Position numbers and translations under genes: made by a program. Below the pieces are notes generated by a model. It ran no database searches. It had not been told where the DNA came from and was given only the letters and a program-made list of their open reading frames with translations. A stretch of DNA of 64,000 nucleotides, taken from Colletotrichum lupini. Its lineage: Eukaryota > Ascomycota > Sordariomycetes > Glomerellales > Glomerellaceae. Where the stretch lies: positions 7,254,001-7,318,000 of the forward strand of contig NC_064672.1 of assembly GCF_023278565.1 (NCBI RefSeq). Reading direction: 5' to 3'. Positions within the stretch are counted from its first letter, which is position 1. Every line of letters starts with the position of its first letter. This document shows positions 24,532-35,709 of the stretch, piece by piece.

Positions 24532-25015
24532 ATACGTCGGCGAGATTGGTGAAGGTAGGTACTTGAGGATGTTCTCCTTCCCTCCTTTCACCAAGTGACT
24601 TGGGGACCGTGGTCGAGGGGTTAAGGAGGCGCCAGTGGAATCCATTCTTACTCGGAAAACGTCAAACCAACGCTTAGTTTTTTGTTCGATTCCCTACGAA
24701 AGACCCTTCTTTTTCTTCATCTACATCCCCCATCTCATCTCCTCCTGGCTATAGAATTGTGAATGGAACGTTTAGCCCTGATTCTACCTGGGACATGTCA
24801 CAAACAAACTGGATTGTTGAGGTTCCAAATTTCCCGCCAGCCCATTTTTCTCATTCTAGCTATCGTTATAGCAATCGCCAACATTTCAACGTTGAAGCTA
24901 GAAAAGACAAAGAAAATATTAGACCGGGAGGATCGCACTGCCTTGAACTGTACAGTGTGCTCTCCGTCAGATTCATCTCATCAAGCTCCAAGTGCAATCA
25001 TTTTCTCATACAAGT
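24532..25015. other. Intergenic region with Pol III box-like words
   Basis: No gene is seen. A perfect match to the box A consensus (TGGTCGAGGGG, 24610-24620) and to box B (GTTCGATTC, 24684-24692) lie in the right order, but the flanking bases cannot form tRNA acceptor or T stems. It may be a tRNA relict. Confidence 0.4.
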
Positions 25016-26823
25016 TCACTTAGACACCTTCGCCCTCCCAAAGTCCAGCTTCTCCCACTTCATGAAACAGCCACTCAGAAAAGCCACAGCTCCCGCCGCC
25101 ACAATCACAAATTGCATATCAGCAATTACACTCGCGACATCTTGAACGGCAATCGCAACCACCCGGCGATCTGCGGCCGTCCAAATTTTGGAGTCGAGAC
25201 CAGCCAAAGCTTCCCGAATATCGTGATCGTTGTAATTAAGCCCCGAAAGCGACGCGTGGAGACGGTTGAAGCCGAGGTTCGAAAAGACACAACCAGCTAG
25301 AGCAAGTGTGACTGAGATACCGCCAAGCTGAACCATGATGAAGAGCGCGGTGACGTCGAGACGACGGTTCGCGGGTACGGCCTGCGTCATGATGGCAACT
25401 CCGGTCTGCCACATGCATCCGGTCCCGGCACCGATGAGGGTGCTGACTCCCATTACTCGGGCCTCGGAGGTTTGAGGTGTAATTTGAGTTTGAAGGCCGG
25501 CGCCGATCATTGCCAGGGCACCACCTGCCACGTAAAACGGGGCATATCGACCGATTACTGGTATCATGCCGGCCATGACGATTGTAAAGATGATGAAGGT
25601 GAAGATGAATGGAAGTATGCGAACGGCGGCATCGACTGGCTCGACTCCCTTTGTAAAGGCAAAGAACAATGGTGTGTAGTACAGAGCGATTCCGTAACAA
25701 CTGCCAGCAGCCATTGTTCCAAGGCCGACGAGGGCGATGGTTCGGCTCTTGAGGAGGTCTGCAGGAATCGCTCGGTGTTCTTTGCTAGTGAAAAAGCAGA
25801 AGTATTGCTGCGCAATATAGATGGCGTATATGACACCCACAAAGACCCAGGCCACGATCGCTGAGTGAGACGACCACTCCCAAGTGGAACCGCTGAAGAT
25901 GAGAGCTGAGCACAAAAGGATGAATCCGGCCATGTGCAGAACGATGCCGAACCAGTCGATGGCAAGGAGACCGCCGATAAGAGGCGTGCTGACGCCAACC
26001 TCGATGGGAGGCAGAGCTACGAAGTTGAGGACGGCGATGACAGTAAGGATGGGCAGATTAAGATACATTGCCCATCTCCAAGTAGCACTTTGGTTCTCAG
26101 CAAAGGCTCCTCCGATTACGGGACCTAATGTCAGTCCAATTGCCCACGAGACAGCCATGATACCTTGGACACGAGGAAGCTCTGCTGGAGTCGTGAGAAG
26201 GACGTTGACCAGGATACAGCTATATCACACCATCAGCTAATGCGAGCCCAGTGAACGAGGGAGTCTACACTTCACTTACAGCTGGTAGATTCCAGCACCT
26301 CCAACTCCTGAAACTGCGCGACCGATAATGACGGAGTTCATGCCGGTGGCGGAACCAGATACGGCTGCACCAATGAGAAAGATCAAGGTGTAGGCAACTA
26401 TCTGCAGCTTTACATGGCCCAAAAGGGCGAGCTTGCGGACGAGAGGAACCATGCAGACTTGGGTTGCCGTGTAACCCGTCGCAACCCATGGCAGGAGATG
26501 GACCTGGCCGAAGGCTTCGTAGATCGGTGGTTGGATATTCGCAATGTTACTGACATCGTATCCTACATGTTGACAGGAGAAGTTAGCTAGTGTCTACAGG
26601 TTGTGTGAAATTGAAAGAAACGGGTGGCCTCACCAAGCAGCATGCCTCCAAGGAAGAAAGCTGACTGTATGCATGGCCAACGCCAGGCTGCCATGCCATC
26701 TCTAGGGTGTTTGTTCGGCAACACTCCATCGATGGCTTCCTTGGTCTCTGGAAGAACGCTGCCTGTGTATGAGCTCCCTCGCTCAACATCAGACCCGGCT
26801 GTGGGCTTCGTGTCGGTCTCCAT
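25016..26823 (-). CDS. MFS drug:H+ antiporter, 14-helix type
   Basis: Three minus-strand exons (26823..26634, 26562..26280, 26219..25016) give 558 residues; the introns are 71 and 60 nt, GT-AG. A polar N-terminus of about 50 residues precedes the first helix. Family marks include GYDVSNIANIQPPIYEAFG after helix 1, the GRAVSGVGGAGIYQL segment, and the antiporter motif C as GLTLGPVIGGAF. Hydrophobic segments fit 14 helices, as in DHA2-type exporters related to fungal toxin and drug efflux pumps such as TOXA. The substrate is unknown. A TATATA word lies on the minus strand near 26995-27000, about 175 bp upstream of the start. Its 3' end is 485 bp from the RIP-altered retrotransposon, but the coding sequence is free of RIP. 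Confidence 0.92.
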
Positions 26824-28577
26824 AGCTTCCTGGCAACCTTTTGTGATGTAAGGTAGGTGGGTATGGTCTTCTGAGCTTCGTGTAAGAGGGCCAAAGCCAA
26901 GCCGCAGAAGTAGACTGTGAGACACAAAGAACAAAGTTGCTGCAGTGTTTGATACAGGAGAGAAGATCAAAAGGCAATGGGGCAGTCTTCTGCATATATA
27001 CAACGCACTCTTCCGTCGGAGAATTGGCATCTGCCTGGGCAAGGCAAGGACGTGCCGTATCTCTGCTTTGCTTCGGACGGGAATCGCGGCGCGCCACACC
27101 CACTCAATCCTTACCGCCCGCCCGTGTCCTGCTCTGCGCCCCAGCGGCATGCAGTTTGCTTCAGCCCGCCCCCGGGACGGGCCCCCAATGGTAGCCGAGT
27201 TCCAACGCCCAACGCATTGTTTCCCAGCATCAAAGTTACAGTGAAGTTCTATTTAGGTTGAGTCACCAGGATGGACCACAAAAGCCGTGTGATGAGATCG
27301 AGCAAACAAGCCAAATGTGGCTGTACGTCCGAAACACAAACGGCGGCAACAGAGTTGGAACCAACGAAGACAATTTGACGTGCTCTCTCGATCCCGGTGC
27401 TGTGCCGCACTTTATTTTGCAACCAACAACGCAGCGATTTACCCATAGGCAAACACTCTTCTTCGATCGAGATGAGCGGTCGACAATGCTCAAGTAAAAA
27501 ATCGGAAATGGCAGGACTCATAATTCGCCGTACAGCCTGATTTGGTAGTCGCAAAGAGCCCAACATGTCAACACCAATTAAGCCTCAAAAGAAGTTGATA
27601 AGCTCACGTCAGCCCCGCAATCCAATCTACTGGTACAATGTCCATCCATACTTTCGAAGTTTGACGTGTCGATAGGGCCACGGAAGGAACCTCGTAGAGC
27701 CGGTTGTGGTAAGATTGCCCTTCCTTAGCGGCCGCAACCCCCGGCTTCCGACCGCGTGCCCACCTTGGTTGGCCCGCTGTGCCGGCAGGAATCCATGCAG
27801 TGAGATGCAGCCAGGGATTTGTTGGCCCCCTCCGACTTCAACGGATTGTACGAGCCGCCAGTTTGTATCTGAGCTATTCCAAACTCGCTGATCGTCCCAT
27901 GTCGGGCGGCTGAAAAGCCTTGGCGGGGGCAGAGTTGGACTGAGTTCCAACGGCAACACGGATACTCATCGTGTGAGTTGCTTAGGGTTACCTGCAGGTG
28001 CGAATTGCTCTATGGTGGGATTTAATCAAAAGCCTGTGAATTCGAAAACCAATGATATGCTCTTGTTGTCCTCGCTTCGCCTCTATCAGCTTATGTCAAA
28101 TCTGCCCAATCTCGACCTTCTTGGGGAGTCAGTAGAACAGGATTATCAGTTGGAGGAGCAAGGATGATACAAGGTAGGATACAAAGGAATTCTTGGACCC
28201 CAACAGCTCCGAGCCTAATCGGACGCAGTTACGGTTTAAACGAAACATTGACTTTACGACCTCAAGTCCAGTCCTCGAATCTGAAAGTTGAGGTCAGCCA
28301 CAATGTCTCTTTCTCTCTACCTGACCGAAAGCAAACAAAGCCAATGAGGCAGGGTACGTAACAAAGCCTCCAGCGCCGCGAAGACATCGGCGCAAGAACC
28401 CCACTTTCGTCTAAGCTTCCGCGTCCCGCTCCATCATCCGGTGTTGTAGGATCTCCAAACCCAAACTACTCCGTACCTCACTCACACAAAGCGAGCCCGA
28501 CAAAAATCACGACAAAGAGTCGATTGAAGCTACAACCTTTGCTCCACGAACAGCAAAAGGGGAATCAAAAGGTTTCG
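26824..28577. other. Intergenic region, no gene seen
   Basis: Holds the promoter of the MFS exporter (minus strand) and the 3' flank of tRNA-His. Overlapping frames of up to about 190 codons are mostly shadows or low-quality. A copy of the TACTCCGTA word is at 28467-28475. Confidence 0.4.
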
Positions 28578-28667
28578 TGCCCAGAGGCGGATTCGAACCG
28601 CCGTCAACACGGATCGCTGTATAGAAGAACCACAACGTATCATCCTAACCAACTAGACGATCTGGGC
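28578..28667 (-). tRNA. tRNA-His (GTG) with 17-nt intron
   Basis: Read on the minus strand, the acceptor stem GCCCAGA pairs perfectly with TCTGGGC, followed by discriminator A. The T arm is GGCGG-TTCGAAT-CCGCC. The anticodon stem ATACG pairs with CGTGT (one G-T), with anticodon GTG at 28631-28633. A 17-nt intron (28613-28629) follows position 37, the canonical place for nuclear tRNA introns. The D arm has a TCTAGTTGGTTAGG-type loop. Mature length without the intron is 73 nt. Confidence 0.93.
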
Positions 28668-29503
28668 TACGGGTACTAGGGCTGTGGACCCTTACTTGAC
28701 GGGGCAGCTCAGAAACGGGTAAATGAATCGCTGCAGTAAGCCAGGGCAGCAATTCGACCGCCCATCTCAGCCAAAAAGATGCCGGATACCTTCTCAAAAG
28801 TGAATATTTGCTGTTTCAATGCCATTCAGTAAATCTTGAGTCAATTTCAATTATTGGAGACAGTTGTGGAGGTTCCAACGCTCGCACATTCTTTGGGCTA
28901 CCTCATAGCGTAAAGCTGCGTTTGCAATCGGAGACCTCTACATAGCTCAAGTCTAGTATGCACTAACTTGATTTCAGATAACCGTATTCCCTCCCTCTAG
29001 CCGTTCTCTTTCCCCTATGCGAGTTCTTGAAAGAAACTGTTGAGGTGCACCAGGATCGGAGTAAAACAGGCATGGAGGCTCGCCACTAAAGAAAAAATAG
29101 TAGAAGCGCTTGCTACGGTAAAGCTGTTCATGTCGCTCGACCAAGACCATGTTCTTTGCTTCGAGTGGGTAGACCTGCATTGTCCTCGACAAAAGAAGGT
29201 TTCCCATTCTTGCCGAGATGATAAAGGTCAAGAACTTTGTTCTAATTGTCATTTGAGTTGAGTCGATGAACAATGAACTGGTCCTTTGAAGCTGTGAAAC
29301 ATTGACAATTCAAGACACAATCATTGCAGTCATGATGTATTTAAGGTAACAGGAATCCAGAAAAGAAAGTGTCTTCTCGGAGCATCTTGATCATCTCAGC
29401 TTCTCTAAGGCCTCCAGAACCAATTTTCGTACTTAATCATCACAGCATTTACAGCAGCATTTCGTAAGTCAACTAAACCCCCACCCAACTAACGACCTTC
29501 TCA
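28668..29503. other. Intergenic region, no gene seen
   Basis: Promoter side of both the tRNA (minus) and the CxxC protein gene (plus). No supported gene. Confidence 0.45.
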
Positions 29504-30895
29504 ATGGAGAGCAATATGCCTTATGGTACTCCCGGACACTCTGGTAAGAGATGGGTAGAGTCATCAAATGCAGATCGTTCACCAAAGAGGCCTCGTCTCA
29601 ACATCAAAACATCGGGTAACGGACCAAACACACGTTCAGTAACCGCCCCTATCCCCCTTAGCCCAGCAACAGACATCTTGTCGATCTATCGCCGAGGCCC
29701 ATACGTTCCTCAGGGAGGAACTGGCTCTCAGATTCAGCCAGTCCCCGATTTCCTTCAGCTCAATCCCATCCAATCGAACCGGTCCTCAAGCAGTCTGCCA
29801 GTTACCCTCCCTCCTCTCAGGTCCATCATCGCCAACAATTTTCAGTATGCTGATAACCAAGCTTATCGGACATGTCCTCAATGCTCCGAAACCATTCTAG
29901 GCCCGGAACCCATCGGCACCAACGGACAACCCGTCTCCACCGTATGCGAGAACTGCAGGCAGGGCAACGTCAGGGAGCAGGTTCTCCGTAACATCGCCGC
30001 TGCAGCCCTTCTCCTACTCAACACCGGCGTCGTCCCAACCCGCGACAACACAGGTGAAGCGTCAGTGGCCCCCGTCAGCCCTCCAAAGGAAGATGACAGT
30101 CACAGGCTATCCCAAGAGTATCAACAGTTCCAGCCCTATAGGCCGCTCCTCTGCGTCCGCTGTAAGAGGCCAGGAGTGCCATGTGCTCCCGGACGACGAC
30201 GATGCGCAGAGTGCATCTGCATCCTCGTCGCCTTTGGTCCAGACGATGGTTCTGGTTTCCAAAAAGGTAACAGTCAACCCAACCCGTTCAGAAACGTCCC
30301 TCCCTCATCTCAAAACCTCGCTAGGCCGCTAATCCTTTGCGACGTCTGCCACGTTAAGACCGTGCCTCCAGGCACGAAGCGCTGCGAAGATTGCATCGCC
30401 CCAGACACCCCAAACACACCGCTGACAGCTTTCTTCACCGCACAGGGAATCTGCGTCATATGTGAGCGTAACCACGTAGTGCAAGGTAAGTCACACTGCA
30501 GAAAGTGTCTCTTTGAGGGAACGACCAGCGCCGAGCCCCTACAGGCTCTCCAGAGCCTGCCCGCGGCCGAGATCATGCAGTGTACGGGTTGCGGCCACCA
30601 AGTCCACAGGACTACCGAGGGTTACTGTCGCGAATGTCGAGACAACATGCCGGGCGGCAGCGGGAACAAGTCTCAGGGCGGGGCGATGGATGTCGACGAC
30701 GAGCCTGCGGAAGCTGTGTCCTCCACAGGTATCTTGACGAGAACGAAGTGCGGTTGCCAGAAGAACTTTGCGCGACTAGGCAAAAAGTTATGTGCGGATT
30801 GCCTAGCTGCCAAACATATGGTCGGATGGAGAGGATGGACTGCGTGGAGGAAGACACATTGGCCAAGACCCGGTCGCACGAACAAGAAGCATTAA
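29504..30895 (+). CDS. Protein with six CxxC...CxxC modules
   Basis: This intronless gene encodes 463 residues. The first 120 residues are polar and probably disordered, with a basic SPKRPRLNIK patch that could act as a nuclear signal. Six short cysteine modules follow, at about residues 124-151, 217-237, 279-297, 327-345, 370-388 and 416-433. Each has a CxxC pair (CPQC, CVRC, CDVC, CVIC, CTGC; the last is CGC), then 10-25 residues, then a second CxxC pair (CENC, CAEC, CEDC, CRKC, CREC, CADC). Spacing and a recurrent G-K/R-R-C lead-in suggest repeated zinc-binding knuckles made by internal duplication. The basic C-terminus reads WPRPGRTNKKH. I do not recognise the family. Zinc binding is inferred; nucleic-acid binding is only a possibility. 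Confidence 0.8.
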   Translation: MESNMPYGTPGHSGKRWVESSNADRSPKRPRLNIKTSGNGPNTRSVTAPIPLSPATDILSIYRRGPYVPQGGTGSQIQPVPDFLQLNPIQSNRSSSSLPVTLPPLRSIIANNFQYADNQAYRTCPQCSETILGPEPIGTNGQPVSTVCENCRQGNVREQVLRNIAAAALLLLNTGVVPTRDNTGEASVAPVSPPKEDDSHRLSQEYQQFQPYRPLLCVRCKRPGVPCAPGRRRCAECICILVAFGPDDGSGFQKGNSQPNPFRNVPPSSQNLARPLILCDVCHVKTVPPGTKRCEDCIAPDTPNTPLTAFFTAQGICVICERNHVVQGKSHCRKCLFEGTTSAEPLQALQSLPAAEIMQCTGCGHQVHRTTEGYCRECRDNMPGGSGNKSQGGAMDVDDEPAEAVSSTGILTRTKCGCQKNFARLGKKLCADCLAAKHMVGWRGWTAWRKTHWPRPGRTNKKH

Positions 30896-31284
30896 GCCTG
30901 GTGTGTGCAAGCCTCAAGTGAGGGGTGGGTATTCAGGGTTGGTGGCCCTTACTACTGAATCTGGTTCAGTTGTGTTGAAGAAGGAAGCGATGCTTCGTTT
31001 TTTTAGTCGAATTGCTGCTTAAGGAGAGGTGGGTGGGTTTAAGAGGATAGGCCAGCTCAAGGCAAGGTGGAGATGACTGAAGATGAAGCTTTCCGCAGGC
31101 TAGAACTGTCGATAGGCGACCTAATAGATGGAGTCAACTTTGCGAGAAGTCGTCGTGAACTTGACCAAGCACTTGATAGTTTGACTGCATGCTGGAACAC
31201 AGAGCTTTTAATTGCATACGCCATCATCCCCAAACTAAGAACCCAGGTTTCAAACAGAGAGACTCTGCAACAGCCTCGCCTAGT
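30896..31284. other. Convergent intergenic region
   Basis: The 3' flanks of the CxxC protein gene and SDA1 meet here. No gene is seen. Confidence 0.5.
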
Positions 31285-33561
31285 CTATGTACCGTTGGCA
31301 CGTCTTCCGCCACGTTTACTCCTCTCAATGTGACCCTGCAGCACCTTCTTCGTCTGTACCAAACTCCTCTTGTTCTTGTACTTGGCCTTGTTCAGCGTCA
31401 TCATGAAGTTCTTCTGGCGCGCCTTCTCCTTGTTCGTAGAACTCTTGCCCTCGGCTTCCTTCTTGGACCGGCGGATCGCTTGCGTCGACTTGTGCTCCTC
31501 GCGACCTGGCTTGCCCTCCTGAGCCAACGCGACTCTCTCCTCCTTAGTCGTCTTGCGCAGCCTGGCGGGAGCCTCAATCTGCTCAGCCGTAAGGCCGTCA
31601 TCTGCGTGACGGGCCAAAGCCTTCTCAGCCTCCTTGGAACGTTTCGAGGTCTTGCCAAGTGTCTTGTTGAGACTGGCCTCCATGCGCAGCTCTTGGAGCT
31701 TCGCGAGGTCGGCGGGTGTGAGAATGGTGGTCGTGGCGAGTTTTTGTATCCGCTCGAGTTCATCAGCATCGTCCTCCTCGTCCTCTTCCTCATCATCCGA
31801 GCCGTCCTCTGCTGTTCTCCGCTTCTTCGGCGCAGGTTCATCCTCGTCATCCGAGTGATCAACGTTGATCCAGCCGCCCGAGTCGTCGCTGTCGTCGGAG
31901 TCCACTTCCCAGTCCTCTGACTTGTAGCCCTCCTCGTCCTCGTCTTCGTCCTTGTCGGCGCCGTCTTCAGGCAGGCCCTTGGCGGCACGCTTGAGCTTGC
32001 GCTGCTCCTCCTTGTATCTTGCCAACAGTTCGATACCCTCAATGCCTCCAACTTCCTCCTCGCCGAATCTCTTCGTCTTGATTTCTCCGCTTCTAAGACC
32101 CATAGACGCATCCTTGCCTCGGTCCTTCTTCTGCAGCAAATCAGCACCGACCTCTCTGTATAGAGACAGAAGACCCTTGGCCGCCATCATCGTTCCCTTG
32201 TCTTTGCTCTTTCTGTACTGAACAAGATCTTGCAGCAGTGTATCGGACATAGCCAGGGGCTGTCTGACGCAAATTTCACGAATAGCATTCAGACCAGCTG
32301 CAGCAACCTCAGCGGCGGCGGCTTCTGAGACGAATTCGTTTGCAATCTTCTGGATGAGGGGCTCAACCGCATCAGGGGGGACCAGGCTGTGCGTTCCCTG
32401 AGCCAGAGAAGCCAAGTAAGAAGTGACCGACTCTTGGCGGGGCGTGAGAAATTTGATGAACCACGAGTACAGACTGATGATGGTCAACTTGTGAAGACCA
32501 ACCAATCTAGTAACCAATTGTAGGACGAGGAGCTTGTTCTCGTGGGAGAACTTTGTCTTGGTGTTTTGTAAGTGCTTCTGGAACACAGTCTCGGCAAACC
32601 CTTGAGGATCGTGCAGGAGGTGGAAGGCGGAGAAATTGAGCGGGTGAGGCTTGCCCTTGCCGCGCTCCTGCTTGTGGATCTTGGCAACGGCCTTCTTGTA
32701 TGCATTTGCCTGCTTCTTTGACTTCTTGTTGATGCCGATCTGATGCTTCATCTTTTGCAAATCAATCTGCTCCTCGTCACTGCTGTCGTCCTCCAACTCC
32801 TCACGCTCCTTGTCGCCACCGAGGAAGAACCGCACGGAACCAACGACAACCTTTTCGTTGTCGGAGAGAGCCGCTTCCTTCATGACGTCGACCGTCTTGG
32901 CATCAGTCCAAATTTGTCGCTTCCACAGCTCGCGGGTCAGCTTGACAGCCCAAACAGCTTTCGGTGATGTACGGTCGGCCGTGATGAGGTTGTAGAGGAC
33001 GGTTTGAATCGTGCGGTTGAGGGGGTGGTTCGTCGCCTTGGAGTTCGCATTGCGCATCTCGGTAAGGATCTTGCCGAACAGGAGCGTTCGCAGCGACTTG
33101 CTCGGCGACGAAACGAGAATGGGAAACAGTGTCGTAAGGTAGTACGTCGAGTCGATAACATCCTTCTTGCGGAGAAGCGCCAGAGCTCCGACAATCTTCT
33201 CGCGCAGCTCGGGGTGGAGGACCTCGTGATGCTGCAACAGGATCGCCTTCAGGTCATCGGGGAACGCGGTAGCGTGCTTCGGGTACAGATCGACGGTGTG
33301 GGCGAGGAGATCGACGAGGTTATGGAAGGACTCTGTGTACTCTCTCGTCGCTGTCGTCGGCGAAACGAGGAAGACCTCGCGCTGGCTCTCGTACTGGCCC
33401 CATTGCTGGAGGAAGTTCTCTTCGTACGACTTGGGATCGCGGCGGATCTTGTACTGCAGGCCGGCGCTGTGCTTGTTAGTGGTTGACGTGTCGGCTGGAT
33501 CGCGAGTGACTTACAAGTCGACGTCGACCTTCTCGAGGGCGGTCACCTTGCGCTTTCCCAT
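31285..33561 (-). CDS. SDA1: SDA1 homologue, 60S ribosome biogenesis factor
   Basis: Two minus-strand exons (33561..33515 and 33466..31285) give 742 residues. The 48-nt intron ends CACAG, which keeps the frame and yields VDFAGLQYKIRRDPKSYEENFLQQW, the conserved Sda1 N-terminus (LQ...I.RDP.SY...FLQQ). The helical N-terminal half, including LHPELREKIVGALALLRKK, matches the family. A KKSKKQANAYKKAVAKIHKQ basic stretch follows. The C-terminal part has long acidic runs (DEDEDEEGYKSEDWEVDSDDSDD and DDEEEDEEDDADE) and then a basic end with KARQKNFMMTLNKAKYKNK. Sda1 is a nucleolar and nuclear factor needed for pre-60S maturation and export. The length is near that of yeast Sda1 (about 770). This is an ordinary housekeeping gene. 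Confidence 0.95.
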
Positions 33562-34604
33562 GGTTGCTATTTTCGCGATTGGAGTCGACGAATTGATCGG
33601 TGTCTGAGCGACGGCGGGGGACCTGACCATCAAAAATCTCGACGGTCGGCAACTTTTTTTGCTTATCGCTATCTTATCACAGAGAACTACCTAAGGTACT
33701 CCGTATTAGCTTATCGGCTCCAGCAAGCAATACTGGTGGGTCCGCTGGGTGAACTCCACCAATCGGATTCAGTCAAGCGGGCACCTTTGTTCCTTCCTCT
33801 TGGGGCATCGCAAGACGGAAGTACATCCTTGCTCAAGAGTACTCATTCCCACAATCAAAGACTGAGGTATTGAGAAAACTTACATTTACCTAACAAGGAT
33901 ATGAGGATTATCAGAAACTCGGCTGATTCTGATCGAAAACTGAGCCTGCTGATGGTGGGGATACTAGAGACAGCAGTGAGGTCCTCCAACATCAACATCT
34001 TGCACCACAAAATGCTCACCCTGGCGTTTTGCCCGTGCTGCGCCCCGGTTACTGCCAGGCTATCTTGGACTGATGACTGTGATTCAAGTGGCAAGTGTCT
34101 GAAGCCTATTCAGCATGTAAGAAGATCCCTGGTCGAGCAAAGTAGAGCATGACTCTTCATCGCTTTCGCGAAGCGTCATGTGAACAAGCATAAGTACATC
34201 CAGTGCGGGCTAATTCATGTCCTTGTCATACGTACTACAAAAACTAGCTGTCATTTTTTGAAAGACATTGGCAGAAGTGTTTGAAACAAGAGGCCGCGGA
34301 GCCGTGGCATCATGGTGTGTTCCAGGAATGCTTTCTAAAACAGTGAAAAGCCCTCGAAACTCCATAAACTTCCTAAAGTCGCCGGTCCGGCGGCTTCATC
34401 ACGGGAAGTTGTCGTAAGCATCCGCTTTTTGAAAGGGCAGGAGAGGCATTTGCCGCCCTTCCCAGACAGGATTATATAAATGCCAAATCAATTCCCATCA
34501 ACTCACAGTTTGAATTAGCACCATCAGTTCATCGGATCTTCAACTAGCTAACAGAAAAGAAAGGGGCATTTACGTTTCTATACTTGATCACCGTCTAGTC
34601 ACCA
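33562..34604. other. Divergent promoter region, SDA1 and secreted protein
   Basis: About 1 kb between two divergent starts. A TACTCCGTA word lies at 33697-33705, about 135 bp upstream of SDA1, and a TATA box for the secreted-protein gene at 34473-34480. No other gene is seen. Confidence 0.5.
34473..34480 (+). promoter_or_regulatory. TATA box of the secreted cysteine-rich protein gene
   Basis: TATATAAA lies 125 bp upstream of the ATG at 34605, a normal distance for a fungal TATA promoter with a short leader. Confidence 0.6.
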
Positions 34605-34886
34605 ATGAAGTTCTCAATCATTGCCATTGCCTTTTCCATCTTTGCAGGAAACGCGTACGCGCTGCATGTAAGTTCTTGACAACATATGGCCTTGCCACCT
34701 TCCAACCCCGAAGCTAGAGGACCCTATGCGCTATAATTCATTCAACCCAAGTGTTCTAACAGTATTCTGTCACAGAGATGCTCTTGTCAGCTTGGATCAT
34801 CGTGCCAAAGCTTCTCTCAGGTGGAAGATAATCAGAGCTGTGGCGACTTCTGCAAATCAAGCTTCAGTAATGCCAAGACGTGTTGA
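34605..34886 (+). CDS. Small secreted cysteine-rich protein (57 residues)
   Basis: Two exons, 34605..34667 and 34776..34886, give 57 residues. The 108-nt intron starts GTAAGT, has a CTAAC branch site at 34756-34760, and ends CACAG. The first exon is almost exactly a signal peptide: MKFSIIAIAFSIFAGNAYA, with a likely cut after AYA. The mature part, about 38 residues, has six cysteines (positions 23, 25, 31, 43, 47 and 57), enough for three disulfides, and the last residue is Cys. The start has a CACCAATG context and a TATA box 125 bp upstream. Such small secreted proteins include candidate effectors and antimicrobial peptides; no family is recognised, so activity is unknown. The evidence is the coincidence of signal peptide, intron signals and even cysteine number. 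Confidence 0.75.
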
Positions 34887-35709
34887 TTGCAAATTAGTGT
34901 TGTGAATTTTGTAGTCAATTTGCATACATGGTTGCTAAGACTTTCTAGCCTGGGAATGTGATAAGAACTCAGATACGGGCAGTAAACGCAATTCTCTGTT
35001 GAAGTCGCATCAACAGAGTCCCGGCAGAGCTGAGCGATACAACTTTGGGAGCAGGATGTAGGTACCCCAGTAATCTTTCTCCAGGCAATTGGTCCGTAGC
35101 CTCTTTGTGAAGGGTCGCAATTGGATGGATGGGGACGAATCAGAGGGTTCAAAAGGTCGTAGACCGCCTGATCTGATAAAGTAGTTCGCCTCAACACTTC
35201 TTCAGGCAACCGGAACTTTTGCTGCCTGGGGCTTCTCTTGGGCAGATAGGTGATCAAAAGGCCCTTGCAGGCTGGTGAGGCAAGACACAGAGACCCCCGT
35301 CAGCCTATCAACTCTTGATGTAACACAGCTCTGTCAAAACTCGCTCTAGCACTGGTCGTCTGCTGGTTTCCATAGCTCTAGCACCTCTTGATAAGCCTTG
35401 GCAAAGACCAGGCGACCAATGCTCTGCGACTGGTCTTTTGCCATGTAGCAGAAGTCCCCGTCAGCTCACCAGATTGTACTTTGCTTGGTGCTGTGCTCAC
35501 AAAAGGTCCGTTTCTCTGAATCATTCATTCATTGTAAGTTGAGAAGTGAACTGCACGACCATCTAATAGCATTTAGCACTCTCATTTGGAATCTGGCGCA
35601 ATACTTTCAAGCTTACACTGGGCACATCACTCTCGCTAAGTCGAGAAAACTACCGACATCTCTTTTGCATAGTCGTAGATATCGCGGCATTGTTCAATTG
35701 ACCGCCGCC
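34887..35709. other. Intergenic region, no gene seen
   Basis: A 141-codon minus-strand frame (34832-35257) overlaps the secreted-protein exon and lacks any domain. Nothing else stands out. Confidence 0.45.
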
